In this document: one piece after another, positions 7,246-13,450 of the stretch
Numbering within the stretch: the first letter of the stretch is position 1
Layout: the number at the start of each line of letters is the position of its first letter
Assembly: GCA_036506395.1 (NCBI GenBank)
Contig: DASXRU010000012.1
Span: 1 to 13,450, forward strand
Length of the DNA stretch: 13,450 nucleotides
Direction of reading: 5' to 3'
Source of the DNA: DASXRU01 sp036506395
GTDB taxonomy: Bacteria; Acidobacteriota; Blastocatellia; Pyrinomonadales; Pyrinomonadaceae
The notes under the pieces: generated by a model
What the model saw: only the letters and a program-made list of their open reading frames with translations
Databases searched by the model: none
What the model was told of the DNA's origin: nothing
Program-made: the position numbers and the translations under genes

Positions 7246-7269
7246 ATTCACCCAACGCGGTTACCCCAG

Positions 7270-8865
7270 TCAGTTATTCCCGCTGGCCGGAGAGTTCAGG
7301 ATCAACGTAACTTCAGTGCGCCGGTTCTTGATTCGACCCGCGGGAGTCGTATTCGGCGCCACCGGGTTCGAAGCCCCCATGCCGTTGGCCTGGATTCGTG
7401 TCACATCCAGCCCCGCCGCCGCGAATCGCTCCGATAACACTCGAGCGCGATCCTGCGTGAGTTGTTGCAATGCAATTTCGCTGCCGCGACCATCGGTGTA
7501 GGTTTCGATCAGAATTTGGTAGTCGGGATTGTTAGCCAGCAGCGCCCCCAGCGGCTCGAGCTTGCCGCCGGCGTTTGATGCCAGGTTGCTGGATCGGGGA
7601 TTGGCCCAGAGCGATTCGGGCAGAACCACGCGCATCCCTCGTCCGTCGTCACGCACCGCGCCGTAACGAGCCAGTGCCTGTCTTAGCACATCGGCGGCCA
7701 CGCGCTGGTCGGCGGCGCGTCGTTCCGCTGTCTGCCGTGATTCCACCGCCTGCTTCTCTCCTTCAAGCCGGGCCAGCTTTATCTTCGCCTCGTCACCTTC
7801 GGCCCGAACGGTTTGCAGCTCGTCTCGTAAGCGCGCCAGTTCTGTGCGCGCATCGCGCAGTTGCTCAGTCGCCCCCGCCGCATCGCGCTCCGCCAATTCA
7901 CGCGCCCGGCTTTCCGCTTGCAGCGCCGCGCGAAGCCTTTCGATCTCTTTCTCGGATTCTGCGACAGACCTTTCCGCGGTACGCACTGCTTCATCGCGCC
8001 GTTCCAGGTCTTCCCGCCGCAAGCGCGCGGCCCGACGGGCTAAGGCCATTTCCTCCGCTTTGGCGCCGCTACTGGTAGCACGCCGGGACAGAATGTCGAT
8101 CTCTGCGCCCGCCTGCTTTGCACGCCAGGCGCTTTCCGCCTGTTGCAAATCCGATTCGGCCTGGCGCAACTCGTCGGGAGCGTCCCGCTCGGCGCCGGCA
8201 TAACGAGCGAGGTTCACTGCCTGACGAGCCCCAAGCAAGGTAGTCGGAGTTTCGCGATAGTCACGCTCGGCTATTTCCGGCACGCGCGCGTCGCGAAAGT
8301 AATCGCTGCTGTTACCGATATACTGCACGTTGACGACAGCAACCTGGGCCTGGTTAGTACGCTGTGGCGGCAGGTTTTCCAGCACCACCATGCGACTCGG
8401 CACGCGCACCAGGAAGTGCGGCTCGGCCGTCACCACCAGAGAAAAAGTTTGCAGCGGAGTGGTGACGTCGATCTTCGAATCAACGTAAGGGCTGCCGCTG
8501 CGCTTGATCTCGCCGAGGTTGTCCACATGCCCGTCAGGTGATATGGCCCAGAGCACGTAGGTGGTATAGGCGCCGCCCAGCTCGGAAGCGCGGGGCAGGT
8601 TTCCGATGTTCAGCTCGACCCGCGTGCCGCGTCTGCCGGCGCGCCGCACCTTTCCTTCTCCGCTCAATCGAGGCAGAAGCGTCGTGCCGCGAAACTTAAG
8701 CGTCACCGTTTGGTCCAGCGGATAGGTTATAGCGACCGTTTGTCGCGGCAAGTCCCGCTGGCCAAACGCGACAGCCGCGATCGCGAGCGAAACCAGCGAC
8801 GCGGCAAGTGCTCGCCTGGCGGAGGTCATAAGATCAATCATCGCAAAAGTCTTATTTGGAAACAT
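7270..8865 (-). CDS. OmpA-family outer-membrane/peptidoglycan-linking protein with long coiled coil
   Basis: The 531-residue product has a signal peptide (R17/R18, hydrophobic 19-34, cleavage near AFG-Q35/36). A beta-rich N-terminal domain (about 40-185) is followed by a DUF4398-like helical start (ARQAVNLARYAGAERDAPDELRQAESDLQQAE, about 213-244). A very charged Ala/Glu/Arg coiled coil runs to about 400. The C-terminal OmpA peptidoglycan-binding domain (about 408-525) carries the diaminopimelate-binding residues in TDGRG (D458) and GRIKNRRTEV (R515 region). The expected role is tethering the outer membrane to the cell wall or spanning the periplasm. GGAGG at 8873-8877, seven bases from the ATG, fixes the start; internal Met9 and Met13 are less likely. 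It is last of the group headed by the OmpR-type regulator and is preceded by a structured 203-base leader region, which suggests individual control. Confidence 0.93.
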   Translation of the reverse strand: MFPNKTFAMIDLMTSARRALAASLVSLAIAAVAFGQRDLPRQTVAITYPLDQTVTLKFRGTTLLPRLSGEGKVRRAGRRGTRVELNIGNLPRASELGGAYTTYVLWAISPDGHVDNLGEIKRSGSPYVDSKIDVTTPLQTFSLVVTAEPHFLVRVPSRMVVLENLPPQRTNQAQVAVVNVQYIGNSSDYFRDARVPEIAERDYRETPTTLLGARQAVNLARYAGAERDAPDELRQAESDLQQAESAWRAKQAGAEIDILSRRATSSGAKAEEMALARRAARLRREDLERRDEAVRTAERSVAESEKEIERLRAALQAESRARELAERDAAGATEQLRDARTELARLRDELQTVRAEGDEAKIKLARLEGEKQAVESRQTAERRAADQRVAADVLRQALARYGAVRDDGRGMRVVLPESLWANPRSSNLASNAGGKLEPLGALLANNPDYQILIETYTDGRGSEIALQQLTQDRARVLSERFAAAGLDVTRIQANGMGASNPVAPNTTPAGRIKNRRTEVTLILNSPASGNN

Positions 8866-8872
8866 CGTAATT

Positions 8873-8996
8873 CCTCCAGCAAACTAACAAACTGAGCGGG
8901 AGACATAATGGCAGCGCATCAATTCTCGTGTAATTGATGCGTGATGACCGCCACATTGTTGCCGAAGGTGGTTTGTAACGCAAACTGTTAGTTTGC
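8873..8996 (-). promoter_or_regulatory. candidate structured leader with alternative pairings upstream of the OmpA-like gene
   Basis: On the minus-strand transcript, GCAAACTAACA (8996-8986) is the exact complement of TGTTAGTTTGC (8889-8879), which ends one base before the Shine-Dalgarno GGAGG (8877-8873). The upstream segment can instead fold on itself as a 7-bp hairpin (8980-8986 with 8990-8996). The two structures exclude each other, and a separate 10-bp stem (8915-8941) lies between. The complementarities are seen directly; a switch controlling translation is inference and needs a transcript starting upstream of 8996. Confidence 0.4.
8915..8941. promoter_or_regulatory. perfect 10-bp inverted repeat (operator or leader hairpin)
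   Basis: CGCATCAATT (8915-8924) and AATTGATGCG (8932-8941) are perfect inverted copies around a 7-base spacer, 50 bases upstream of the OmpA-like start codon. The 27-base dyad has the size of a dimeric-regulator operator, but could equally be an RNA stem. No T-run follows on the minus strand, so it is not a good intrinsic terminator for the upstream gene. Confidence 0.55.
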
Positions 8997-8999
8997 AGC

Positions 9000-9078
9000 G
9001 CAAGCCGGGCAGCTTGCCCTGGGAGGTCTACAGCTCTGACGGGCCGGCCAGGGTCGTCGGGATCGCGATCACGATCCC
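9000..9078. repeat. intergenic hairpins overlapping the end of the small membrane protein gene
   Basis: GGGATCG (9059-9065) and CGATCCC (9072-9078) form a perfect 7-bp stem with a 6-base loop that contains the stop codon of the 50-residue gene. A second hairpin lies at 9000-9019 with two alternative pairings (GCAAGC/GCTTGC or GGGCA/TGCCC). These may define the 3' end of the upstream transcript. Neither is followed by a T-run, so intrinsic termination is doubtful. The style matches the hairpin elements elsewhere in the window. Confidence 0.5.
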
Positions 9079-9221
9079 ATTGCCCTGCGTTTGGCAACCC
9101 ACTGGATAACGAGGATAGATATCGCGCAAAGCAGGAGAATGTGAATGAAGCCGCCCTTGTGCAGAATGAACTTTTCCACGAACCAGATGAGCGCCAGAGC
9201 AATTCCAATTAGCCAGATCAT
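9069..9221 (-). CDS. 50-residue membrane protein, lmo0937 (DUF5670) type
   Basis: The reading frame from ATG at 9221 encodes 50 residues: MIWLIGIALALIWFVEKFIL at the start, then HKGGFIHILLLCAISILVIQ, then a basic tail WVAKRRAMGS and TGA. Two hydrophobic helices (about 2-14 and 25-41) joined by a short loop with the conserved-looking GGFIHILL, and a positive C-terminus, match the lmo0937-family layout; that family has no established function. Its ATG lies 49 bases after the propeller gene's stop on the same strand, and a hairpin overlaps its stop codon. The Shine-Dalgarno is modest (AGGGA, 10-base spacing). A longer open frame on the same strand (9208-8852) overlaps it but has no recognisable protein character. 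The match to the family pattern makes this a real gene that a length cut-off would miss. Confidence 0.8.
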   Translation of the reverse strand: MIWLIGIALALIWFVEKFILHKGGFIHILLLCAISILVIQWVAKRRAMGS

Positions 9222-9270
9222 TCCTAAGCGTTCCCTGGACTACTTCATAGAAACAGACGATGGGCTTGCG

Positions 9271-11043
9271 TCATCGGCTTGCAATGCGCAGCGCGCCTTT
9301 GGGCAAGCCGACGGCGCGAAAACCCTTCCGATACGAATCGGTACCGGCAACGATTGCGTTACTGCCGCCTTCAACTGATGCCGTCACCAAACTGCGACCC
9401 GCTCCGAAAGGAAGCCGGGCCGCTGGATTCATTTCTTCTTCCGCGCGCCAAATCAAGGAACCGTCACGACCGGAAAACGCCACCGCAAACGCCGGCCAGG
9501 CTGCTACCAGAACGTCGAGCACGCCGTCGCCATCGAGGTCGGCAAAAGCAGCCGAGGCCGCGTCGGTCGCGCCGTTTGCTTCCCAACGGATCTTCCCGTC
9601 GGTGGTGTTGAGCGCTACCACGCGAGCGCGATTCGTTATCATGACAACCTCCGGCGCCCCGTCACCATCCATGTCATCGACCGATAATCTCCCGCGCGGC
9701 CAATCGTCTTGAATCGCCACGCGACCTACCGCGTTTAAGCTGGCTGCATCCAGGGCCATCAATCCATTCTGGGTTCCCACCAGGATAAGCCCGCCCTTGG
9801 GGCCGGCCACGAAAACAGGCGGCGTCGTTGGACTCTCCAGTTTGACGGTGCGAATCATTTCGCCCTTCATATTTCGTGACTCGACAAACCCACCCTCGAA
9901 GACGAGGGCCAAACTCCGCGTGTTCGCATTAACGAAAGCGATTGGTGGACCAAAAGGTTTCGCCAGCAAGGCAGATCTGCCGATGATGGCGCCGTTGTTA
10001 CCGTCAAGAAGGAGTAGCTCCTGGCCCGTGCCGGAAACAATGAAGATCGTTGAATGCTGATTACCGGCGGCTTCAACCGCTACGCCGCTCAGCGCTCCGC
10101 CTGGCAGACTTGCACGCCAGAGCTCAGCGCCAGTGGCCCCTGCCAACGCGCGAACGCCATCATCAAAAGCGACCACTACATTCGCCAATCCGTCTTGCCC
10201 GGTAAAGACAACGGGGATGAATGAAGGGGCCGTTCCGCTTGCTGACTCGACAACATTTGCATTCAACCTCAGCCGCGTGGTCCAAAGCGCTGACCCGTTC
10301 GCGCCGTCCAGGGCGTACACCGTGCCGTTGGAATTGACGCCGATGAGATCGAAACTGGATGGGGAACGCAGGTGGGCCGCAACCGGATAAGCGATATTGC
10401 CGGTTATCGTTCGCCAGCCCCCGTTATCCGGAAGCAGTTTGGGAGCGACGGCGGTGGCAGGAGTAGGCGTAACCCGCGCAGCTTCTTCGCGCGAGGGATT
10501 GACCCTGACACGCGGTCTTTGATCAGAAGGTTTTATTTCTCTTGCGGCCCTGGTTTCATTTGGAGTTGTGTCGGTGTTTCTACGCGAAGTTCTGCCTGCG
10601 CCCCGCGGTGTCGTCACGACTTTGGATTTGCTCGGGTTCTCAACGGGCTTAACCGGCTTCTTTGCGCTGGCGGTTTGGCCGGGCTCCTTTGGCTTGGAAT
10701 TTACTGGGGGTTTTACCAGCCGCACTGATTTTGGCGACGAGTAATTGCCCCCTTCTCCGCCGATGGGAGCCACGCGCCAGAAATACTTTCCCTCCGGCAA
10801 TCCGTTAATAAGATAGCCAGTCCCGCTAACGGCCTTGTCGATGACCATATCGGTAAAGCCTGGGTCGCGCGCTACCTGTAGCCGGTAACGCTTAACATGC
10901 TCCTGGGCTTTCCATTGAATCCGTGCTGAGGCTGAGACCTTGCGCGCAGCGGCAGGTTTGTTCTGAGCCTGGCTTGAAGCAAAACTTGATAGGGCTAGTC
11001 CCATCAACACAACTGAGATGATGGAGAACTTCTTGAATGTCAT
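9271..11043 (-). CDS. exported FN3-like plus PQQ/FG-GAP-type beta-propeller protein
   Basis: Starting at 11043 gives 590 residues with a clean signal peptide (MTFKKFSIISVVLMGLALSS, cleavage near SSQAQ, about residue 27). Next comes a fibronectin-III-like domain (about 38-110: ARIQWKAQEHVKRYRLQVARDP...GLPEGKYFWRVAPI). A low-complexity Pro/Lys/Arg/Thr linker follows (about 111-200). The rest is a beta-propeller (about 205-585) of PQQ-like blades (NSNGTVYALDGANGSALWTT, DDGVRALAGATGAELWRA, TDGKIRWEA, GRDGSLIWRA). It carries two FG-GAP-type calcium-binding loops, DMDGDG (457-462) and DLDGDG (502-507). It should be an extracytoplasmic binding or assembly scaffold; no catalytic site is evident. The frame is open to an ATG at 11139, but that would add 32 residues before the signal peptide and overlap the regulator gene, so 11043 is preferred despite lacking a Shine-Dalgarno. 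It follows the OmpR-type regulator by 82 bases. Confidence 0.88.
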   Translation of the reverse strand: MTFKKFSIISVVLMGLALSSFASSQAQNKPAAARKVSASARIQWKAQEHVKRYRLQVARDPGFTDMVIDKAVSGTGYLINGLPEGKYFWRVAPIGGEGGNYSSPKSVRLVKPPVNSKPKEPGQTASAKKPVKPVENPSKSKVVTTPRGAGRTSRRNTDTTPNETRAAREIKPSDQRPRVRVNPSREEAARVTPTPATAVAPKLLPDNGGWRTITGNIAYPVAAHLRSPSSFDLIGVNSNGTVYALDGANGSALWTTRLRLNANVVESASGTAPSFIPVVFTGQDGLANVVVAFDDGVRALAGATGAELWRASLPGGALSGVAVEAAGNQHSTIFIVSGTGQELLLLDGNNGAIIGRSALLAKPFGPPIAFVNANTRSLALVFEGGFVESRNMKGEMIRTVKLESPTTPPVFVAGPKGGLILVGTQNGLMALDAASLNAVGRVAIQDDWPRGRLSVDDMDGDGAPEVVMITNRARVVALNTTDGKIRWEANGATDAASAAFADLDGDGVLDVLVAAWPAFAVAFSGRDGSLIWRAEEEMNPAARLPFGAGRSLVTASVEGGSNAIVAGTDSYRKGFRAVGLPKGALRIASR

Positions 11044-11125
11044 AGGGCGGGGGTAGTTGGAATGGGCTGTCTGATGTGCGGACGAGCAACGCGCGCCGCA
11101 ACCAGGAGATGCTTCGAATCGGCAA

Positions 11126-11848
11126 CTAAGGATTTTCATTCAGCTTGTAGCCAACCCCGCGAACGGTCAGGACGTAATGCGGATTCTTTGGATCTTTCTC
11201 CAGCTTCTTTCGCAGACGGTTAATGTGTGGATCGATGTTCCGTTGATAGCCTTCGTATTCAGTGCTCCAAACCCGATCCAGCAGATCGTTTCGCGACCAG
11301 GCACGTCCGGGCTCTGACGCCAGCAGCTCCAGTATCTGAAACTCGAGCGGCGTCAAATCGATTCCCTCGCCGCCGCGCGACACCTCATGCCGTCTCAGAT
11401 CAACCACCAGATCGCCGACTTCGAGGCGCTTGTCTTCCGGATCGGAACTCAGTACTGCGCCTCGTCGCAGCAGGGCTTCGATTCGATATTCCAGCTCGCG
11501 CGGGCTAAAAGGCTTTTGCAAATAATCGTCGGCGCCTGCCTCGAATCCCTCAACCTTGTTCTCCAACTCGCCATGAGCGGTCAAAAACAAGGCTGGAGTG
11601 TGCACGTTGCGCTCACGCAGTCGCCGCAACAGTTCGAAGCCCGACATTTCAGGCATGGAAACATCAAAGATGAAGCAATCAAATCGCACTGACAGCGCCG
11701 ACTCGAGGGCCTCGGCGCCGCTTTCTTTCTCATCCACTGCAAAACCAAGCCGGCGAAAGTACTCGGCCAGCAAGGTCCGCATGTCGGCGTCGTCATCAAC
11801 TATTAGCAGGCGCTTACCGGAATTCTTATTTGCAGTTTGAGAGTCCAA
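11126..11848 (-). CDS. OmpR/PhoB-family response regulator, TTG start
   Basis: This 240-residue protein has a receiver domain (about 12-128: acidic D18/D19, phospho-acceptor D62 in FDCFIFDVSMPEMSG, T90 in LFLTAHG, K112 in LQKPFSPRELE). The winged-helix DNA-binding domain (about 141-238) includes LTPLEFQILELLASEPGRAWSRNDLLDRVW, the recognition segment RNIDPHINRLRKKLE and the C-terminal hairpin VRGVGYKL. It would bind direct-repeat sites as a dimer after phosphorylation. The start is TTG at 11848: no ATG or GTG lies between it and an in-frame TGA 42 bases upstream, and AAGGA sits 9 bases before it. No histidine kinase gene adjoins it, so its partner is encoded elsewhere or is the window's single kinase. 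It is divergent from the ABC exporter gene and first in line before the propeller, small membrane and OmpA-like genes. Confidence 0.95.
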   Translation of the reverse strand: MDSQTANKNSGKRLLIVDDDADMRTLLAEYFRRLGFAVDEKESGAEALESALSVRFDCFIFDVSMPEMSGFELLRRLRERNVHTPALFLTAHGELENKVEGFEAGADDYLQKPFSPRELEYRIEALLRRGAVLSSDPEDKRLEVGDLVVDLRRHEVSRGGEGIDLTPLEFQILELLASEPGRAWSRNDLLDRVWSTEYEGYQRNIDPHINRLRKKLEKDPKNPHYVLTVRGVGYKLNENP

Positions 11849-11879
11849 GGGTCGGGTTCCTTGTCTTATTGGAATTGGG

Positions 11880-11885
11880 ATTATA
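11880..11885 (-). promoter_or_regulatory. candidate -10 box for the OmpR-type regulator gene
   Basis: On the minus strand this reads TATAAT, an exact sigma-70 -10 consensus, 32 bases upstream of the TTG start. No convincing -35 hexamer lies 16-18 bases further upstream (CGCCGG is there instead), so the promoter may be activator-dependent or the match may be chance. Confidence 0.4.
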
Positions 11886-11977
11886 CCTCAACCGTGTGCT
11901 TCCCGGCGCAGAAAGAGTGAGTTGTCCGCCTGATGAAGTTGAAGCATTAGCACTTATAGTATGGATTCGGCTTTGCC

Positions 11978-12007
11978 TTGACGTCAAACAGAACTGGTCA
12001 GTATATT
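11978..12007 (+). promoter_or_regulatory. candidate sigma-70 promoter with palindromic operator before the ABC exporter
   Basis: TTGACG (11978-11983), an 18-base spacer and TATATT (12002-12007) form a reasonable -35/-10 pair about 90 bases upstream of the exporter ATG. The -35 is embedded in the perfect 10-base palindrome TTGACGTCAA (11978-11987), which could serve as an operator that blocks polymerase. It lies in the 250-base divergent region 11849-12098, where I see no other gene. Confidence 0.5.
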
Positions 12008-12098
12008 TCCTGATGCTTATTCAACCGGCACTAACCATCCTTCCCGGTAATCAACCTGTGGGCAACCTGCGAGCGATCATAAACACGCGCGATTAACA

Positions 12099-13450
12099 AT
12101 GCACGATCTTCGAAGACTCCTAAAGTATCTAAAGGCTCACCGGGGAACCTTTGCGATTGCGACGCTGGCAATGTTCGTCGTGGGCGTGCTTGAGGGTGCC
12201 ACCGGAGCGCTGATTGTGCCGATCTTCGATCAGGCGTTCGCGCAGTCCGGCGGTCAGCGCACGCAGACGCTTTTTGGGTTGCAGCGAATCATTCCCGCGT
12301 CGGGCGTGGGCGCCTGGGGGACGATCGCGATTCTGCTGCTCATCTTCACCTCGGTAAAAGGCATTGCCGCTTATCTCTCGACGTATTTGATGGCCGTCAT
12401 TGGCCAATCGTCAGTGCTGAAGTTGCGGCAGGATCTCTATCGTCATCTGCTGAACCAGTCGGCAAGTTTTTTCGATCGTCATCGCACGAACTATCTGGTT
12501 TCGCGATTGATATCAAGTGCTGCGGCAATTGAAACTGCCGTCACCAGCACGTTGCGCGACATGCTGCGCGAGAGCTTCACGCTGATCATGTTTCTGGCGG
12601 CGTGCTTTTATTACAACTGGCGGTTGACGCTTGGGTCACTGATTATCGCTCCAATTGTCGGATTGCTGACAGCTCGCTTCGGCTCTGCACTGCGCAAGCT
12701 GTCGCGCGAATCTCTCGAGGGCAATAAACATCTGACCGACACCGCACAGGAAGCGCTGGCCAATCAGAACATCGTGAAAGCGTATCGAGCAGAGGCGCGT
12801 GAGGGAGATCGTTTCAGCCTGGTGGCGCGACGCATTATGCGGGCGACGCTGCGGTCGGCCACAATCGCGGGCGTAGCGCCGCCGACCATAGAAATGATTG
12901 GAATTCTTTTCGTGGTGGTTCTGCTTTTCTTCGGACAACGTGAGATCGTAGCTGGCCGGATGAACGCGGCACAGTTCCTGACTTTCCTCTTCTTTCTTAT
13001 CCGCAGCTATGATCCCATACGAAAGCTTTCGAGCCTGCACAATGCGATGCAGCAGGCGTTAGCGGCGGCGCATCACGTCTGGGAAGTGATGGACGAACAT
13101 GCGGAAATTCCCGAGAAGCCAAACGCGATTGAGTTGAACCCGTTGCAGAGGGAGATCGAATTGCGAGACGTCGCCTTTGGCTATGCGAACGAGAGCCGGT
13201 CAGTCTTGCGGGGCGTAAGCTTGCGCATTCCGGCGGGCAAGATGGTGGCGCTGGTGGGAGAGTCGGGCGGTGGTAAATCAACGCTGACAAAGTTGCTGCC
13301 GCGATTCCATGATCCGATTTCCGGCGCCGTGCTCTGGGATGGAACTGACTTGCGTGACACTGCGCTGGTCAGCCTGCGCCGGCAGATTGCGCTGGTAACT
13401 CAGGAGACCGTGCTGTTCAACGACACGGTCAGACACAATATTTCATACGG
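12099..13450 (+). CDS. MsbA-like ABC exporter (fused permease-ATPase), 3' end cut by window edge
   Basis: The frame runs open from ATG 12099 to the window end (450 residues plus two bases); full-length homologues are near 580-620 residues. The N-terminal type I exporter membrane domain (about 15-310) shows the expected six segments and the coupling-helix region KLRQDLYRHLLNQSASFFDRHRTNYLVSRL. The nucleotide-binding domain starts near 352 (IELRDVAFGY, A-loop tyrosine Y362) with Walker A GESGGGKST (387-395), the Q-loop in ALVTQETVLFNDTV (Q435), and is cut right after NISYG; the signature, Walker B and H-loop lie outside the window. MsbA-type proteins flip lipid A core or other lipids across the inner membrane as homodimers. 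Whether the substrate here is lipid A or another amphiphile cannot be told. No Shine-Dalgarno precedes the ATG (GATTAACA). It is divergent from the OmpR-type regulator. Confidence 0.93.
   Translation, partial: MHDLRRLLKYLKAHRGTFAIATLAMFVVGVLEGATGALIVPIFDQAFAQSGGQRTQTLFGLQRIIPASGVGAWGTIAILLLIFTSVKGIAAYLSTYLMAVIGQSSVLKLRQDLYRHLLNQSASFFDRHRTNYLVSRLISSAAAIETAVTSTLRDMLRESFTLIMFLAACFYYNWRLTLGSLIIAPIVGLLTARFGSALRKLSRESLEGNKHLTDTAQEALANQNIVKAYRAEAREGDRFSLVARRIMRATLRSATIAGVAPPTIEMIGILFVVVLLFFGQREIVAGRMNAAQFLTFLFFLIRSYDPIRKLSSLHNAMQQALAAAHHVWEVMDEHAEIPEKPNAIELNPLQREIELRDVAFGYANESRSVLRGVSLRIPAGKMVALVGESGGGKSTLTKLLPRFHDPISGAVLWDGTDLRDTALVSLRRQIALVTQETVLFNDTVRHNISY

Noticed and set aside
8852..9208. 118-codon minus-strand frame between the propeller and OmpA-like genes
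   Set aside because: It overlaps the lmo0937-type gene in another frame, runs through the hairpins and the OmpA-like ribosome site, and looks like random translation.
11044..11139. N-terminal extension of the propeller protein to ATG 11139
   Set aside because: It would put 32 non-hydrophobic residues before a typical signal peptide and overlap the regulator's coding end.
11830..12096. 88-codon plus-strand frame just before the ABC exporter
   Set aside because: It overlaps the regulator's 5' end and the candidate promoters of both divergent genes; no recognisable domain or Shine-Dalgarno.

Overview
The window reads as a chromosomal segment of a moderately GC-rich Gram-negative bacterium. An OmpA-family outer-membrane protein, an MsbA-like exporter and several proteins with export signals imply a double membrane. 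The gene mix and the hairpin repeats packed into the intergenic gaps are most reminiscent of Acidobacteriota (Blastocatellia-like soil lineages). That placement is inference from gene style, not from a marker gene. There are no tRNA or rRNA genes, insertion sequences, phage genes or CRISPR arrays.

Layout: eight genes lie on the minus strand and are transcribed right to left. In transcription order they are: an OmpR/PhoB-type response regulator (11848-11126), an exported FN3/beta-propeller protein (11043-9271), a 50-residue membrane protein of the lmo0937 type (9221-9069), an OmpA-family coiled-coil protein (8865-7270), a multi-pass GAF histidine kinase (7059-4972), a 221-residue exported protein of unknown function (4791-4126), an NtrC-type sigma-54 response regulator (4011-2539), and an exported alkaline-phosphatase-superfamily enzyme (2432-1020). 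A class I O-methyltransferase (643-1) follows, cut by the left edge after about 214 residues. On the plus strand an MsbA-like ABC exporter begins at 12099 and is cut by the right edge before the signature motif.

The coherent theme is envelope sensing and maintenance. The histidine kinase and the sigma-54 regulator probably form a two-component pair, with the small exported protein encoded between them. The OmpR-type regulator heads a second group (propeller, small membrane protein, OmpA-like protein) and has no kinase beside it here. The intergenic DNA is unusually structured: a seven-hairpin array at 772-1015, a REPIN-like pair of inverted hairpins at 4037-4111, a long AT-rich inverted repeat at 7101-7245, and a cluster of hairpins at 8866-9078.

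Two genes for exported proteins, the phosphatase and the OmpA-like protein, have strong Shine-Dalgarno sequences that could be masked or crowded by upstream complementary sequence. I regard these leaders, together with the inverted-repeat families, as the most interesting unexplained structure here. No wholly new multi-gene system can be demonstrated from the sequence alone.
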